From NCBI RefSeq assembly GCF_035989285.1, contig NZ_CP108513.1:1798001-1862000 (forward strand): a stretch of 64,000 nt of DNA. Reading direction: 5' to 3'. The DNA comes from Streptomyces sp. NBC_01235 (GTDB lineage Bacteria > Actinomycetota > Actinomycetes > Streptomycetales > Streptomycetaceae). A program made the translations under genes and the position numbers. The notes below the pieces were generated by a model. It made no database searches. It was not told where the DNA came from and saw nothing but the letters and a program-made list of their open reading frames with translations. This document shows, in pieces, positions 55,711 to 64,000 of this stretch (position 1 is its first letter; each line of letters starts with the position of its first letter).

Positions 55711-55802
55711 ATACATCGGATGTGTCAACGGATCTGGACCAGACCTTCCCCATTGACAGGTGCACGGAGCGCACTTACGGTCCCCGATACACCCGATGTA
55801 TC
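55711..55802 (+). promoter_or_regulatory. Glycosidase promoter with two operator palindromes
   Basis: The -35 TTGACA (55753-55758) and -10 TACGGT (55776-55781) have a 17-base spacer. One palindrome, ATACATCGGATGTGTC (55711-55726), lies upstream. A related one, GATACACCCGATGTATC (55786-55802), lies at the likely start of transcription. A third perfect repeat, TCTGGACCAGA, is at 55733-55743. This is a repressor-controlled promoter for the GH95/GH97 genes. The half-site resembles those bound by GntR or LacI sugar regulators, but no such gene is adjacent. Confidence 0.7.
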
Positions 55803-55840
55803 CATCCGTGCTGATGATCCATCAGATCTGGAGGACGATG

Positions 55841-58174
55841 ATGACCTCACGATCGGGAAAGCGCTCACCCGTGCCCCGCAGAGCCGTGCTCGGCACCGCG
55901 CTCGGCGGAGCGACTGCGGCGGCCCTCCCCGGAACCGCCCTCCCCGCAACGGCCCACGCCGGTCCGGTCCCGCCCGCCGCTCCTGCGACCGGACCCCGCG
56001 GACGCCCCTGGAAACTCCGCTCCACCATGAACACCGACAGCGCCTGGAGCCGGTTCCTGCACGACCAGGACCTGCTGTGGACCAGGCTGCCCACCCGCTG
56101 GTACGAGGGGCCGTTCCTCGGCGACGGGCTGCTCGGCAGCATGATCTACCAGGAGCCCGGCACCAACCAGATCCGCTTCACCGTCCAGCACGGCCGCGTT
56201 CAGGACCACCGGCCCGAGTTCGGCAGCGGCTGGGGCACCTGCCGCCTCCCGGTAGGACACCTCACGCTCGAACCGGTCGGCACCATCACCGCCGTCGACT
56301 GGCGGCTGAGCCTGTGGAACGCCGAACTCACCGGCACCGTCACCACCACCGCCGGCACCCTCGCCCTCTCCGCCCTCATCCACGACGAGGTCCTGGCCGT
56401 CCGCGTGACGGCCGACGGCGGCGAAAGGGCCACCTGGACCTTCCACCCGGAGGAGGCCGTCAGCCCCCGCCGTATCCAGGAGGCCCCACCCTCCGGTTAC
56501 ACCGCCAATCCGCCCTGGACCACACGGACCACCGCCGACGGCACCGAGCAGGTGCTCCAGCCGCTCAGCGGCGGCGGTGGGACCGCCACCGCGTACCGTC
56601 GCGCCGGCGACGACCTCCTCGTCAGCGTCGGGCACAGCTTTCCCTCCGACACCGCCGCCGAGGCCGACTCGCTGCGCAACCTGCGCCGCGCGGGGTCGTA
56701 CGCCGCCCTCCGCCGAGTTCACATCCGCTGGTGGCACGCGTTCTACCCGAAGAGCCTCGTCTCGTTCCCCGACCGGCGGCTGCAGAGCTTCCACTGGATC
56801 CAGCTGTACAAGGTCGCCTCCGCCAGCCGTGCGGGCGGCCCCGTGATGGCCACCTCCGGCCCGTGGCTGGAGCCCACTCCGTGGCCCGCGGTGTGGTGGA
56901 ACCTGAACGTCCAGTTGGAGTACTGGCTCGTCCACGGCTCCAACCACCCCGAACTCGACGCGCTCGCCACCACGCTGCGGCAGAACCAGGAGCAGCTGAT
57001 CGCCAACGTGCCCGCCGCCTACCGCGCGGACAGCTCCGGCATCGGCCGCAGCTCCGACATGTTCGCCGACCGGGAGGTGGGCCGCCCGGGCACCGGCGCC
57101 GAGACCGGCGACCTCACCTGGGCCCTGCACAACGTGTGGCTGTCCTACCGGCACTCCATGGACAAGGCCCTGCTGCGCGACACGATCTACCCGGTACTGC
57201 GCCGGGCGATCAACTACTATCTGCACTTCCTCACCCCGGGCAGCGACGGCAGGCTGCATCTGCCGAGCACGCTCTCGCCGGAGTACCCCGTCGTACCGCC
57301 GCAGGACACCAACTACGACCTCGCGCTCATCCGCTGGGGCTGCCAGACCCTCCTCGACTCCGCCGAACTGCTCGGCGTCGACGACGAGTTGATCCCACGC
57401 TGGCAGGAGGTGTCGGCCAGGCTCACGCCGTACCCGGTCGACGACAACGGCTTCATGATCGGCGCCGACACCCCGTACGCGCAGTCCCACCGGCACTACT
57501 CGCACCTGCTGATGGTGTACCCGCTGTACCTCGTCAACTGGGACCAGCCCGAGAGCCGCGACCTGATCGCCAAGTCCGTCGTCCACTGGCACGCGCTGAC
57601 CGGCGCCCACCGCGGCTACAGCTACACCGGCGCCGCCTCCGTCTACGCCATGACCGGCGACGGTGACACCGCGATCACCTACCTGCGGAAGTTCTTCGAC
57701 CCGACCACCCGCTATCCCTGTCAGGCCAACACGCACTACACCGAGGCCGGTCCGGTCATCGAGACGCCGCTGTCCGCCTCGCAGTCCCTGCACGACATGT
57801 TCTGCCAGAGCTGGGGCGGGGTGATCCGCGTCTTCCCGGCCGTCCCGTCCGACTGGGCGGACGTCACCCTGCACGACTTCCGCACCCAGGGCGCCTTCCT
57901 GGTCAGCGCCGTCCGCGAGGCGGGGAAGACCCGGTTCATCCGGATCAGGAGCCTGGCGGGCGAGCCGCTCAAGCTCCGGCACGGCCTGAGCGGCACCCTC
58001 ACCGTGCTGCTGGACGACGGCACCCCGGCCCGCACCCACGACCTGGGCGACGGCACCCTCGCCATCGACCTGCCCCGGGGCCGCGAGGTGCTCGTCCACT
58101 CGGGCTCCCGGCCCGACCTCGTCGTCGCACCCGTCGCCGTCGGCGAACCGGGCCCGGCCTGGGGACTGCCCTAG
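55841..58174 (+). CDS. Secreted GH95-like glycoside hydrolase
   Basis: A 777-residue exported enzyme with a twin-arginine-like signal (PRRAVLGTALGGATAAAL, cleavage near ATAHA). The GH95-type core has WYEGPFLGDGLLGSMIYQE, the (alpha/alpha)6 region with TLSPEYPVVPPQDTNYDLAL, and SHRHYSHLLMVYPLYLV. The C-terminal domain includes QSWGGVIRVFPAVPSDW. GH95 enzymes are alpha-1,2-L-fucosidases or galactosidases that use an inverting mechanism. It is 'like' because parts of the active site differ in my reading. ATG 55841 has GGAGG six bases away. It forms a unit with the GH97 gene. Confidence 0.83.
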   Translation: MTSRSGKRSPVPRRAVLGTALGGATAAALPGTALPATAHAGPVPPAAPATGPRGRPWKLRSTMNTDSAWSRFLHDQDLLWTRLPTRWYEGPFLGDGLLGSMIYQEPGTNQIRFTVQHGRVQDHRPEFGSGWGTCRLPVGHLTLEPVGTITAVDWRLSLWNAELTGTVTTTAGTLALSALIHDEVLAVRVTADGGERATWTFHPEEAVSPRRIQEAPPSGYTANPPWTTRTTADGTEQVLQPLSGGGGTATAYRRAGDDLLVSVGHSFPSDTAAEADSLRNLRRAGSYAALRRVHIRWWHAFYPKSLVSFPDRRLQSFHWIQLYKVASASRAGGPVMATSGPWLEPTPWPAVWWNLNVQLEYWLVHGSNHPELDALATTLRQNQEQLIANVPAAYRADSSGIGRSSDMFADREVGRPGTGAETGDLTWALHNVWLSYRHSMDKALLRDTIYPVLRRAINYYLHFLTPGSDGRLHLPSTLSPEYPVVPPQDTNYDLALIRWGCQTLLDSAELLGVDDELIPRWQEVSARLTPYPVDDNGFMIGADTPYAQSHRHYSHLLMVYPLYLVNWDQPESRDLIAKSVVHWHALTGAHRGYSYTGAASVYAMTGDGDTAITYLRKFFDPTTRYPCQANTHYTEAGPVIETPLSASQSLHDMFCQSWGGVIRVFPAVPSDWADVTLHDFRTQGAFLVSAVREAGKTRFIRIRSLAGEPLKLRHGLSGTLTVLLDDGTPARTHDLGDGTLAIDLPRGREVLVHSGSRPDLVVAPVAVGEPGPAWGLP

Positions 58175-58217
58175 GGGCCACACATTCCACCTCGCCTCAC
58201 CAACAGGGAGGGTTCTC

Positions 58218-60107
58218 ATGGCTGTTCCGATCAGAACCGCGGTCGCCGCGCTCTGCGCCGGGCTGGTGGCCGCACTCCTCACGACCGTGCCCGCACTGGC
58301 CGGGCAGAACGAGCATGTCTGGGCCGTCTCCGCGGCGGCACACGCACCCCGCGCACAACTGTCCCTGGACGACAGCACCGGCACACTGAGCCTGTCGGTG
58401 TCCCGCGACGGCCGTACGGTCATCGAGCCGTCACCCGTCGGCATCGTCACCGAACAGGCCGACCTGTCCCAGGGGTTACGCTTCCTGCACCGCACGGACC
58501 GCCGGATCGACGAGCGTTACCGGACGAAGTCCGGGAAAAGGCTGGACCGCAGGGTCCGCATGAACGAGGCCCGTCTGTCGTTCGCCACCGCGACCGGTGC
58601 CCGGCTCGACCTCGTCGTCCGCGCCTCCGCCGACGGCGTCGCCTACCGGTACGTCCTGCCGGCCGGGTACGGCGACGTGCTCGGCGAGACCTCCGCGTTC
58701 AACCTGCCGTCGGCCGCGAGTGCCTGGCTGAGCACCTACCGGGTCGACAACGAGGGGCAGTTCGCCCAGTACACCGCCGCGAGCGCACCCACCAACTCCT
58801 ACTCCGACCAGGCGCTCTTCGCCACCCCCGGCGGCTACACCCTGCTCGCCGAGTCCGACCTTACCGGCGCCTACTCCGGTGCCCGGCTCGCCCACACCCA
58901 GGGCACCGGCACCTACCGGATCGCACTCGCCGACGAGCGGGTCCGCACCGACGGCCCCCTCGCCACGCCCTGGCGGGCCATGGTGACCGGCGACCTCGCC
59001 ACTGTCACCCGGTCGACGTTCACCGACGACCTCGCCCCCGCCTCCAGGGTCACCAATCCCTCCTGGATCCGGCCCGGCACCGTGCTGTGGACCTGGCTCG
59101 CCGGCGGCCGCCCGGCCGGTCAGAGCCTCGCGGCGCAGAAGGCGTACGTCGACTACGCGGCCGAACGGGGCTGGCCCTACGAGGCCGTCGACTCGGGCTG
59201 GTACTTCAAGAAGGACGAGTGGGACGTCACCGACCCCGACTGGCAGACCAACAGCTGGATGCCCGAACTCGTCGAGTACGCGCGCGCCAAGGGCGTCGGG
59301 ATCGTCGTCTGGATCCACCAGCGCGACCTCGACACGCCCGAGGAACGCGACCGGTGGCTGCCGACGCTGGAGCGGTGGGGCGTCAAGGGCGTCAAGATCG
59401 ACTTCATGAACTCCGAGGCGCAGTCGATGCTCCAGTGGTACGACACCATCCTCCCGGAGACGGCCGCCCACCACCTCATGGTCGACTTCCACGGCTCCAC
59501 GATACCCAAGGGCATCCAGCGCACCTGGCCGCAGGTGATGACCCTGGAGGGCGTCGGCGGTGAGGAGAAGCGCACCAACACCGCCGCCCACCTCACCACC
59601 CTGCCCTTCACCCGCAACGTCATCGGTTCCATGGACTTCACCCCGGGCGCCTTCCAGCGCGTCGGCCTGCGCCCCAACTCCGACGCGGCCGAGGTCGGGC
59701 TCACCGTCGTCCACGAGTCGGGTCTGCAGATGTTCGCGGGCACCCCCGAGTCGTACGACGCCCGGCCGCTCGCCCGGGGCTTCCTCGACCAGGTCCCGGC
59801 CGCCTGGGACGACACCCGGCTGCTCGCCGGACAGCCAGGGCAGGAGGCCGTGCTCGCCCGGCGCGGCGGTGACCGCTGGTTCCTGGGCGGGGTGTACGCG
59901 GGCGCGGCCCGCACGGCGGAGGTGCCGCTGTCCATCGGCCCCGGACGGTGGCTGGTCGAGACGATCCGGGACGGCGCCGACGGCCTCGTCCAGGACCGTC
60001 AGGTGCTGCGCGGCGGTGACCCGCTCGGCGTCGACGTCGTCGGCAACGGTGGCTTCGCCGCCCTCGCCTGCCCCTGGCGGCCGGGCGTCACCACCTGCTA
60101 CCGCTGA
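58218..60107 (+). CDS. Secreted GH97 glycoside hydrolase, retaining type
   Basis: A 629-residue exported enzyme (Sec signal ends near VPALAG). The GH97 N-terminal super-sandwich (VSRDGRTVIEPSPVGI, LVVRASADGVAYRYVLP) is followed by a barrel with YEAVDSGWYF and the nucleophile-type Asp in GVKGVKIDFMN, then MVDFHGSTIPKGIQRTWP and LEGVGGEEK, and a C-terminal beta domain. An Asp in the KIDFM position is the mark of the retaining alpha-galactosidase branch of GH97. It probably removes alpha-galactose next to the fucose taken by the GH95-like enzyme, on plant polysaccharide side chains. Confidence 0.87.
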   Translation: MAVPIRTAVAALCAGLVAALLTTVPALAGQNEHVWAVSAAAHAPRAQLSLDDSTGTLSLSVSRDGRTVIEPSPVGIVTEQADLSQGLRFLHRTDRRIDERYRTKSGKRLDRRVRMNEARLSFATATGARLDLVVRASADGVAYRYVLPAGYGDVLGETSAFNLPSAASAWLSTYRVDNEGQFAQYTAASAPTNSYSDQALFATPGGYTLLAESDLTGAYSGARLAHTQGTGTYRIALADERVRTDGPLATPWRAMVTGDLATVTRSTFTDDLAPASRVTNPSWIRPGTVLWTWLAGGRPAGQSLAAQKAYVDYAAERGWPYEAVDSGWYFKKDEWDVTDPDWQTNSWMPELVEYARAKGVGIVVWIHQRDLDTPEERDRWLPTLERWGVKGVKIDFMNSEAQSMLQWYDTILPETAAHHLMVDFHGSTIPKGIQRTWPQVMTLEGVGGEEKRTNTAAHLTTLPFTRNVIGSMDFTPGAFQRVGLRPNSDAAEVGLTVVHESGLQMFAGTPESYDARPLARGFLDQVPAAWDDTRLLAGQPGQEAVLARRGGDRWFLGGVYAGAARTAEVPLSIGPGRWLVETIRDGADGLVQDRQVLRGGDPLGVDVVGNGGFAALACPWRPGVTTCYR

Positions 60108-60122
60108 GCACTCCGCGCCTTT

Positions 60123-60160
60123 CCCGGGCGGACGGTTCGCCCCGGCGGCCGCCGCCCGGG
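60123..60160. terminator. Hairpin after GH97 gene
   Basis: CCCGGGCGG (60123-60131) pairs with CCGCCCGGG (60152-60160) 16 bases after the GH97 stop. Confidence 0.55.
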
Positions 60161-60186
60161 ACCCATGGGTGGTTTGATATTCAACT

Positions 60187-60636
60187 GTGACTCCACGGAT
60201 CTTCATCGACAAGCAGAGCCCCAAGGCCTACCACGCGCTGGTCCAGACCTCCGAGGCCGTGCGGGCGACCGCCGCCGACGCGGGTCTGGAGCGCGCCCTC
60301 GTGGAACTGGTCAACCTGCGCGTCTCCCAGCTCAACGGCTGCGCGTTCTGCCTGGACGTGCACACCAAGGCCGCCCTGCGGGCGGGGGAGGACACCCGGC
60401 GGCTCGGCGTCCTCGCCGCCTGGCGGGACACCGACCTCTTCACTCCCCCGGAGCGCGCGGCCCTGGCGCTGGCGGAGGCGACCACCGTGCCGTCCGACGC
60501 CGCCGCGCAGGAGGCCGCGTACGCCGACGCCCGGCAGGTTCTCACCGACGACCAGATCTCGGCGGTGATCTGGGTGGCGGTCACCATCAACGCCTTCAAC
60601 CGGGTGTCCATCCTCAGCAGGCATCCCGTGCACTGA
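60187..60636 (+). CDS. AhpD/carboxymuconolactone decarboxylase-like protein
   Basis: A 149-residue CMD-fold protein with the redox-type CxxC in SQLNGCAFCLDVHTKAALRAG and a matching His; the family uses this as an alkylhydroperoxidase or thiol-disulphide site. It is followed by TDDQISAVIWVAVTINAFNR. It is probably a peroxidase or redox protein, not a true decarboxylase. The GTG at 60187 has no ribosome site, and an AT-rich TGATAT lies just before it, so the transcript may be leaderless. Confidence 0.85.
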   Translation: MTPRIFIDKQSPKAYHALVQTSEAVRATAADAGLERALVELVNLRVSQLNGCAFCLDVHTKAALRAGEDTRRLGVLAAWRDTDLFTPPERAALALAEATTVPSDAAAQEAAYADARQVLTDDQISAVIWVAVTINAFNRVSILSRHPVH

Positions 60637-60717
60637 GCCGTGCTTCCCGAGGCCCTGGACCGGTAAGAATCGTCCGGCAGACGAGCACCGACCGTCCACC
60701 TCCTGGAGGCCCCGCCC

Positions 60718-61914
60718 ATGCCCCTCCCCCTCTCACCCGACGACCCCGCCGACGGACCGGAGTCCGTCAACGCCGACGCCTGGCAGGCCTACGCCGTACA
60801 CCATCTGCGGCGTGGGACGGTCCTGGCGGAGGCGGAGCGGATCGACTGGGGGTTCCCGGACTCGGGCCCGGACGAGGCGTTCCTCGGAGAGCTGACGGGC
60901 CGGCGCGTCCTGGACCTCGGCTGCGGCACGGGCCGGCACGCCGCCCGGCTCGTGCGCGCGCACGGCGCCACCGTCGACGCCGTCGACTCCGCGCCGGGCC
61001 AGATCGAGCGCGCCCGGGCCCGGTACGGCTCCCTGCCCGGGCTGCGGCTCTTCCACGCCGACGCCGTCGCACACCTGCGGGCCGCGCGGCCCTACGACGT
61101 CGTCTACTCCGTCAACGCCGTCCCGTTCATCGATCCACGACGGCTGCTCCCCGCCCTGGCGACCGCGCTCGCCCCGGGCGGGACGCTGTGCTTCTCCGTG
61201 CTGCACACCAACTCCCAGGGCGACGGGCCCACTTCGGACCTCGTCGCCCGGCAGGAGACCCTGCGGTTGGCGGGCGGCGGCGAGACGACGGTCCGCATGT
61301 GGGTGCCCGCCCCCGAGGTGTGGGAGGAGTTGCTCGCCGACCACGGGCTGCGCGTCGAGGAGGTCGTGACGGTGACGGCGCCCGACCCGGCCAACCGCGC
61401 CGCCTACCGCGTCTTCCGGGCCCGGCGCCCCCAGCGCGTCTCCGCCCGCCCCCGCACGAACCTCCCGCCCGTCGCGCACGCGGCGCTCGGTGTCGGCGCC
61501 ATCCTGTACGGCCCCCGCGGACTGCTCCTGGGGCGCCACCGCCGGGGCACCTGGGAGCTGCCCGGCGGCACGGTCGAACCCGGGGAGTCGCTGCGGGAGA
61601 CCGTCGTGCGGGAACTGCGGGAGGAGACCGGGCTGCGGGCGGATCCGTCGGACGTGCGCCTGCTGGGCACGCTCCTCGACCAGGTCGACGGCGTCGTGCG
61701 GATGACGGTCGGCGCCGTCGTCACCGACTGGAAGGGCGAGCCGGCCGACCAGCCCGGCGAGAGCGTCGGCGACTGGCGCTGGTACTCCCTGGACCACCTG
61801 CCGCCGTCCCTGTTCGTGTGCAGCGCCCAGTCCCTCACCGCCTGGCGCCCGGACCTGCCGATCGACCACGCCCCGGCCCACTTCACTCCGTACGACCACC
61901 GGCCCGCGGGCTGA
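60718..61914 (+). CDS. Methyltransferase-NUDIX hydrolase fusion
   Basis: A 398-residue fusion. Residues 1-240 are a class I SAM methyltransferase ([40 protein letters not shown]). Residues 245-398 are a NUDIX domain with a complete Nudix box ([20 protein letters not shown], then ETGL). The join is clean and both halves look active. Fusions of this type occur in Streptomyces, but I know of no established substrate. The NUDIX part may clear a nucleotide or sugar-nucleotide linked to the methylated product. ATG 60718 follows GGAGG. Confidence 0.85.
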   Translation: MPLPLSPDDPADGPESVNADAWQAYAVHHLRRGTVLAEAERIDWGFPDSGPDEAFLGELTGRRVLDLGCGTGRHAARLVRAHGATVDAVDSAPGQIERARARYGSLPGLRLFHADAVAHLRAARPYDVVYSVNAVPFIDPRRLLPALATALAPGGTLCFSVLHTNSQGDGPTSDLVARQETLRLAGGGETTVRMWVPAPEVWEELLADHGLRVEEVVTVTAPDPANRAAYRVFRARRPQRVSARPRTNLPPVAHAALGVGAILYGPRGLLLGRHRRGTWELPGGTVEPGESLRETVVRELREETGLRADPSDVRLLGTLLDQVDGVVRMTVGAVVTDWKGEPADQPGESVGDWRWYSLDHLPPSLFVCSAQSLTAWRPDLPIDHAPAHFTPYDHRPAG

Positions 61915-62149
61915 CCAGCCCCGTCTCGTAGGCCACCACGACCGTCTGGGCGCGGTCGCGCAGGGTGAGTTTGGCCGGAACGCCGGAGACGTGGGTCTTG
62001 ACGGTCGCCTCGGAGTGCCGCCGGTGTCGGTCACCTCCACCCGCAGGGCGTCGGGCTCGTACGCCACCGTCACGGCGGGCACGCGCTGCGGCCGCGTGTT
62101 GGACGGAGTTGGTCAGCGCCTCCTGGACCACGCCGGCTACCGCGTGCAC
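61883..62149 (-). pseudogene. Collapsed two-component system (kinase and regulator scraps)
   Basis: Reading minus-strand frames: VHAVAGVVQEALTNSVQHAA is the N-box of a NarL-type sensor kinase. A one-base frame change near 62080 continues it as VTVAYEPDALRVEVTDTGG (the next ATPase motif). Right after that comes SEATVKTHVSGVPAKLTLRD, the DNA-recognition helix of a LuxR-type response regulator. The end of the kinase and nearly all of the regulator are missing, so an internal deletion joined the two genes. The 3' end overlaps the NUDIX gene by 32 bases on the other strand. Confidence 0.75.
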
Positions 62150-62191
62150 GCCCTCGTCCCACTGGCGCCGTCGGCGCCGTCGACACCGGCC

Positions 62192-62902
62192 ATGCCGCCG
62201 ATACCGCCGATGTCCGGGACACCGCCGCCCGGTCCGCCGGCCCTGCGGGACGTTTCGCTGACCGTGCGGCGCGGTGAGGCCGTCGCCGTCCTCGGGCCGT
62301 CGGGCAGCGGCAAGTCGACGCTGCTCGGGTCGGCCGCACCGGACCTCGCCCTCACCAGTTGGTTCGTGGACCTGGCGTCCGGCACTGACACGGACGCCTA
62401 CGTGCGCGCCCTGAACACCGAGTTGAAGCCGCTGGGCGTCACCGCGACGAGCGCGAAGTACGTCAACGGCGGCAGCATGGTCCGGGTCATGGACTCGATG
62501 ACGGCCCTGCTCACCCTGATGCTGGGGTGCGTCGCCGGCCTCGGGGTGCTCGGCTGGGTCGTTCTGGACACCCACGAGCGGGTCTGTGACCTGGGCGTGC
62601 ACAAGGTGCTCGGCATGACGCCCCGGCAGACCGTCGCGCTGGTCCTCGCGTCGGTGGTGGCGGCCGGGCCGGCGGGGGCCGCCGTCGGGGTGCCGCTGGG
62701 GATGGCCGTGCACGCGGCGGTGGTACCGGCCATGGCCCGCAGCGCCGAACTTCGGCTGCCGCGGTATGTCCTGTCCGTCTACGACACTCCCCTGCTGGTG
62801 CTGCTCGTCCTGGCGGGCACGGCCGTCGCCGTCCTGGGCGCGCTCCTGCCGGCCGGCTGCGCGGCGCGGGTCCGCACGACGACCGCGCTGCGGACCGAGT
62901 AG
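62192..62902 (+). pseudogene. ABC exporter ATPase-permease deletion chimera
   Basis: An open frame of 236 residues. After a Pro-rich start comes PALRDVSLTVRRGEAVAVL and a Walker A GPSGSGKSTLLG. The sequence then jumps into SAAPDLALTSWFVDLASG and the last membrane segments of an FtsX/MacB permease (LGVHKVLGMTPRQTVALVLA, ending VRTTTALRTE). The ATPase signature, Walker B and the permease N-half are gone. It probably results from a deletion between neighbouring ATPase and permease genes and cannot work as an ABC transporter. Confidence 0.82.
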
Positions 62903-63054
62903 CACACGAGGTCGGGCCGCGCAGCCGAACGAGGGCGCAGGACACCCGAAATCGTGCGTTCCGTCACTCGTTCCCGTGGCCTTGCGCCCACCCTCTTTGC
63001 GGGCGTTCCCGCAGGTCGTGAGAGAGTTGCGGCCCAAACTACCCAGGGGGGTCT

Positions 63055-64000
63055 GTGACACGACATCAGAAACGGTCCGGGGTGCGCAGAAAGTCTCTGA
63101 CTCTGCTCCTCGCACTCGGCACAGTGGCCGGTGCGACACTCGCGGGGGCGGCCTCGGCCGACGCCGCGACCTGGACCACCGTGGCGGCGGGCGTGGCGTA
63201 CCGACAGTACGACCTGCGAGCGGCCGCCGGGACGACGCATGTGCACGTGCTCAGCGTCGACCTCACCAACACCCACGTGCGCCTCGGGCTGTTGTACCCG
63301 GGGGCGGTCGCGTCCCGCGCGGCCGTCTCCTCGCTGGCCGACAACCAGAAGGCCGTGGCCGGCATCAACGGCGACTTCTTCAACATCTCCGAGACGCAGC
63401 ACCCGGGCGTCGCGGCGACCGGGGCGAGCGTGGGTCCGGCGATCGCGAACGGGAGGGCCCTCAAGGGCGCGGTCCCGGACGCGCAGCGGTTCGGGCCCGC
63501 CCTGCCGCCGGGCACGCACTCCAAGGCCGTGGTCGGCGTCGGCACCGACGGCAAGGCGCGGTTGGACAGCCTGTCCCTCAACGGAACGTTCACCACCTTG
63601 GGGCGGCGGCTGCCGTTGGGCGGCGTCAACCAGTACGCGCTGCCGGAGAACTCCGTCGGCGCGTACACCTCGGACTGGGGCAGCGTCTCGCGCATGCGGG
63701 CCACCTGCGGCACGGACACCGAACGGGCCGCGGAGTGCAGCACCAGCACCTATGAGGTGACGCTCAAGAAGGGCAGGGTCGTGTCGACGTCGGCCACGCC
63801 CGGCAGCGGCACCATAGCGGCCGGCACCACGGTCCTCGTCGGGCGGGAGGCGGGCGCGCAGCGCCTGAAGAGGCTCGTCAAAGGCCAGCGGGTGGCGGTG
63901 CGGTACGGGCTGACGTCCGCGTCGCAGTCGGCGTACAGCTTCGCCGTCGGCGGCTATCCGGTCCTCTTGGGCGGGAAGTCGCTGTCCGGTCTGAACAACT
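63055..64000 (+). CDS. Secreted phosphodiester glycosidase-like (NAGPA) protein, 3' end off window
   Basis: The first 315 residues are seen. The Sec signal (LTLLLALGTVAGATLAGAASADA) is given by its position at residues 14-36. The mature part has VHVLSVDLTNTHVRLGLLYPG, AVAGINGDFFNISETQHPGVAATGA and SFAVGGYPVLLGGKSL, which are typical of the NAGPA domain (PF09992), whose members uncover phosphodiester-linked sugars or bind wall polymers. A pair of Cys (RATCGTDTERAAECS) may form a disulphide. The GTG at 63055 follows a GGGGGG run. The C-terminus is not visible, so later domains are unknown. Confidence 0.82.
   Translation, partial: MTRHQKRSGVRRKSLTLLLALGTVAGATLAGAASADAATWTTVAAGVAYRQYDLRAAAGTTHVHVLSVDLTNTHVRLGLLYPGAVASRAAVSSLADNQKAVAGINGDFFNISETQHPGVAATGASVGPAIANGRALKGAVPDAQRFGPALPPGTHSKAVVGVGTDGKARLDSLSLNGTFTTLGRRLPLGGVNQYALPENSVGAYTSDWGSVSRMRATCGTDTERAAECSTSTYEVTLKKGRVVSTSATPGSGTIAAGTTVLVGREAGAQRLKRLVKGQRVAVRYGLTSASQSAYSFAVGGYPVLLGGKSLSGLNN

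Noticed and set aside
61991..62191. Upstream extension of the ABC chimera frame
   Set aside because: This part is antisense to the kinase/regulator remnant and has no ATPase sequence; the ATG at 62192 is kept only as a nominal start.

Overview
The window is high-GC actinomycete chromosome, almost certainly Streptomyces. It carries a complete spore-pigment (whiE-type) type II polyketide cluster, a conservon-type NIT/HAMP kinase, SpoIIE/RsbW-like phosphatases and ATPases, many 4-bp ATGA/GTGA gene overlaps, frequent GTG/TTG starts and strong third-position G/C bias. I saw no tRNA, rRNA, CRISPR array, transposase or integrase.

Layout. 1-7.7 kb: a partial secreted SMP-30-like protein, a zinc-ribbon protein, then two divergent units. 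One is a GAF-PAS-GAF-PP2C-ATPase phosphatase translationally coupled to a sugar-binding lipoprotein. The other is a paralogous sugar-binding lipoprotein with its ATPase and permease. 7.8-10.1 kb: an orphan CvnA-like sensor kinase. 10.2-22 kb: a polymorphic-toxin locus with a large LamG surface protein, a 2,279-residue RHS protein ending in a Hint protease and a 100-residue toxin tip, and an Imm32-like immunity protein. 22.3-23.4 kb: a secreted beta-helix protein.

23.5-32.7 kb: the spore-pigment region, with a convergent O-methyltransferase, the operon cupin-KS-CLF-ACP-aromatase-cyclase preceded by a SchA/CurD protein, then a sortase and an FAD hydroxylase. 33-38 kb: a Ser/Thr kinase with a peptidoglycan-binding tail, a STAS plus MEDS-ATPase pair, a DUF6629-like membrane protein and a NADAR fusion. 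38-40.4 kb: an ECF sigma factor fused to a zinc-finger/membrane/Pro-Ala tail, and a broken sugar-binding protein.

40.4-46 kb: an inositol-type catabolic unit (LacI regulator, TIM-barrel isomerase, MFS sugar porter, Gfo/Idh dehydrogenase, second TIM-barrel isomerase). 46.4-55.7 kb: an MFS transporter, a LysR regulator and a seven-gene divergent operon for ring hydroxylation, extradiol cleavage and side-product hydrolysis of an unknown aromatic. 55.7-60.1 kb: GH95-like and GH97 secreted glycosidases behind a promoter with two related operator-like palindromes. 60.2-64 kb: an AhpD-like protein, a methyltransferase-NUDIX fusion, the collapsed remains of a two-component system and an ABC exporter, and a partial secreted phosphodiester glycosidase-like protein.

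Themes: sugar and plant-polymer uptake linked to partner-switching regulation, contact-dependent competition, sporulation pigment, and several decayed transport loci. All calls come from reading sequence and translations; no database search was run.
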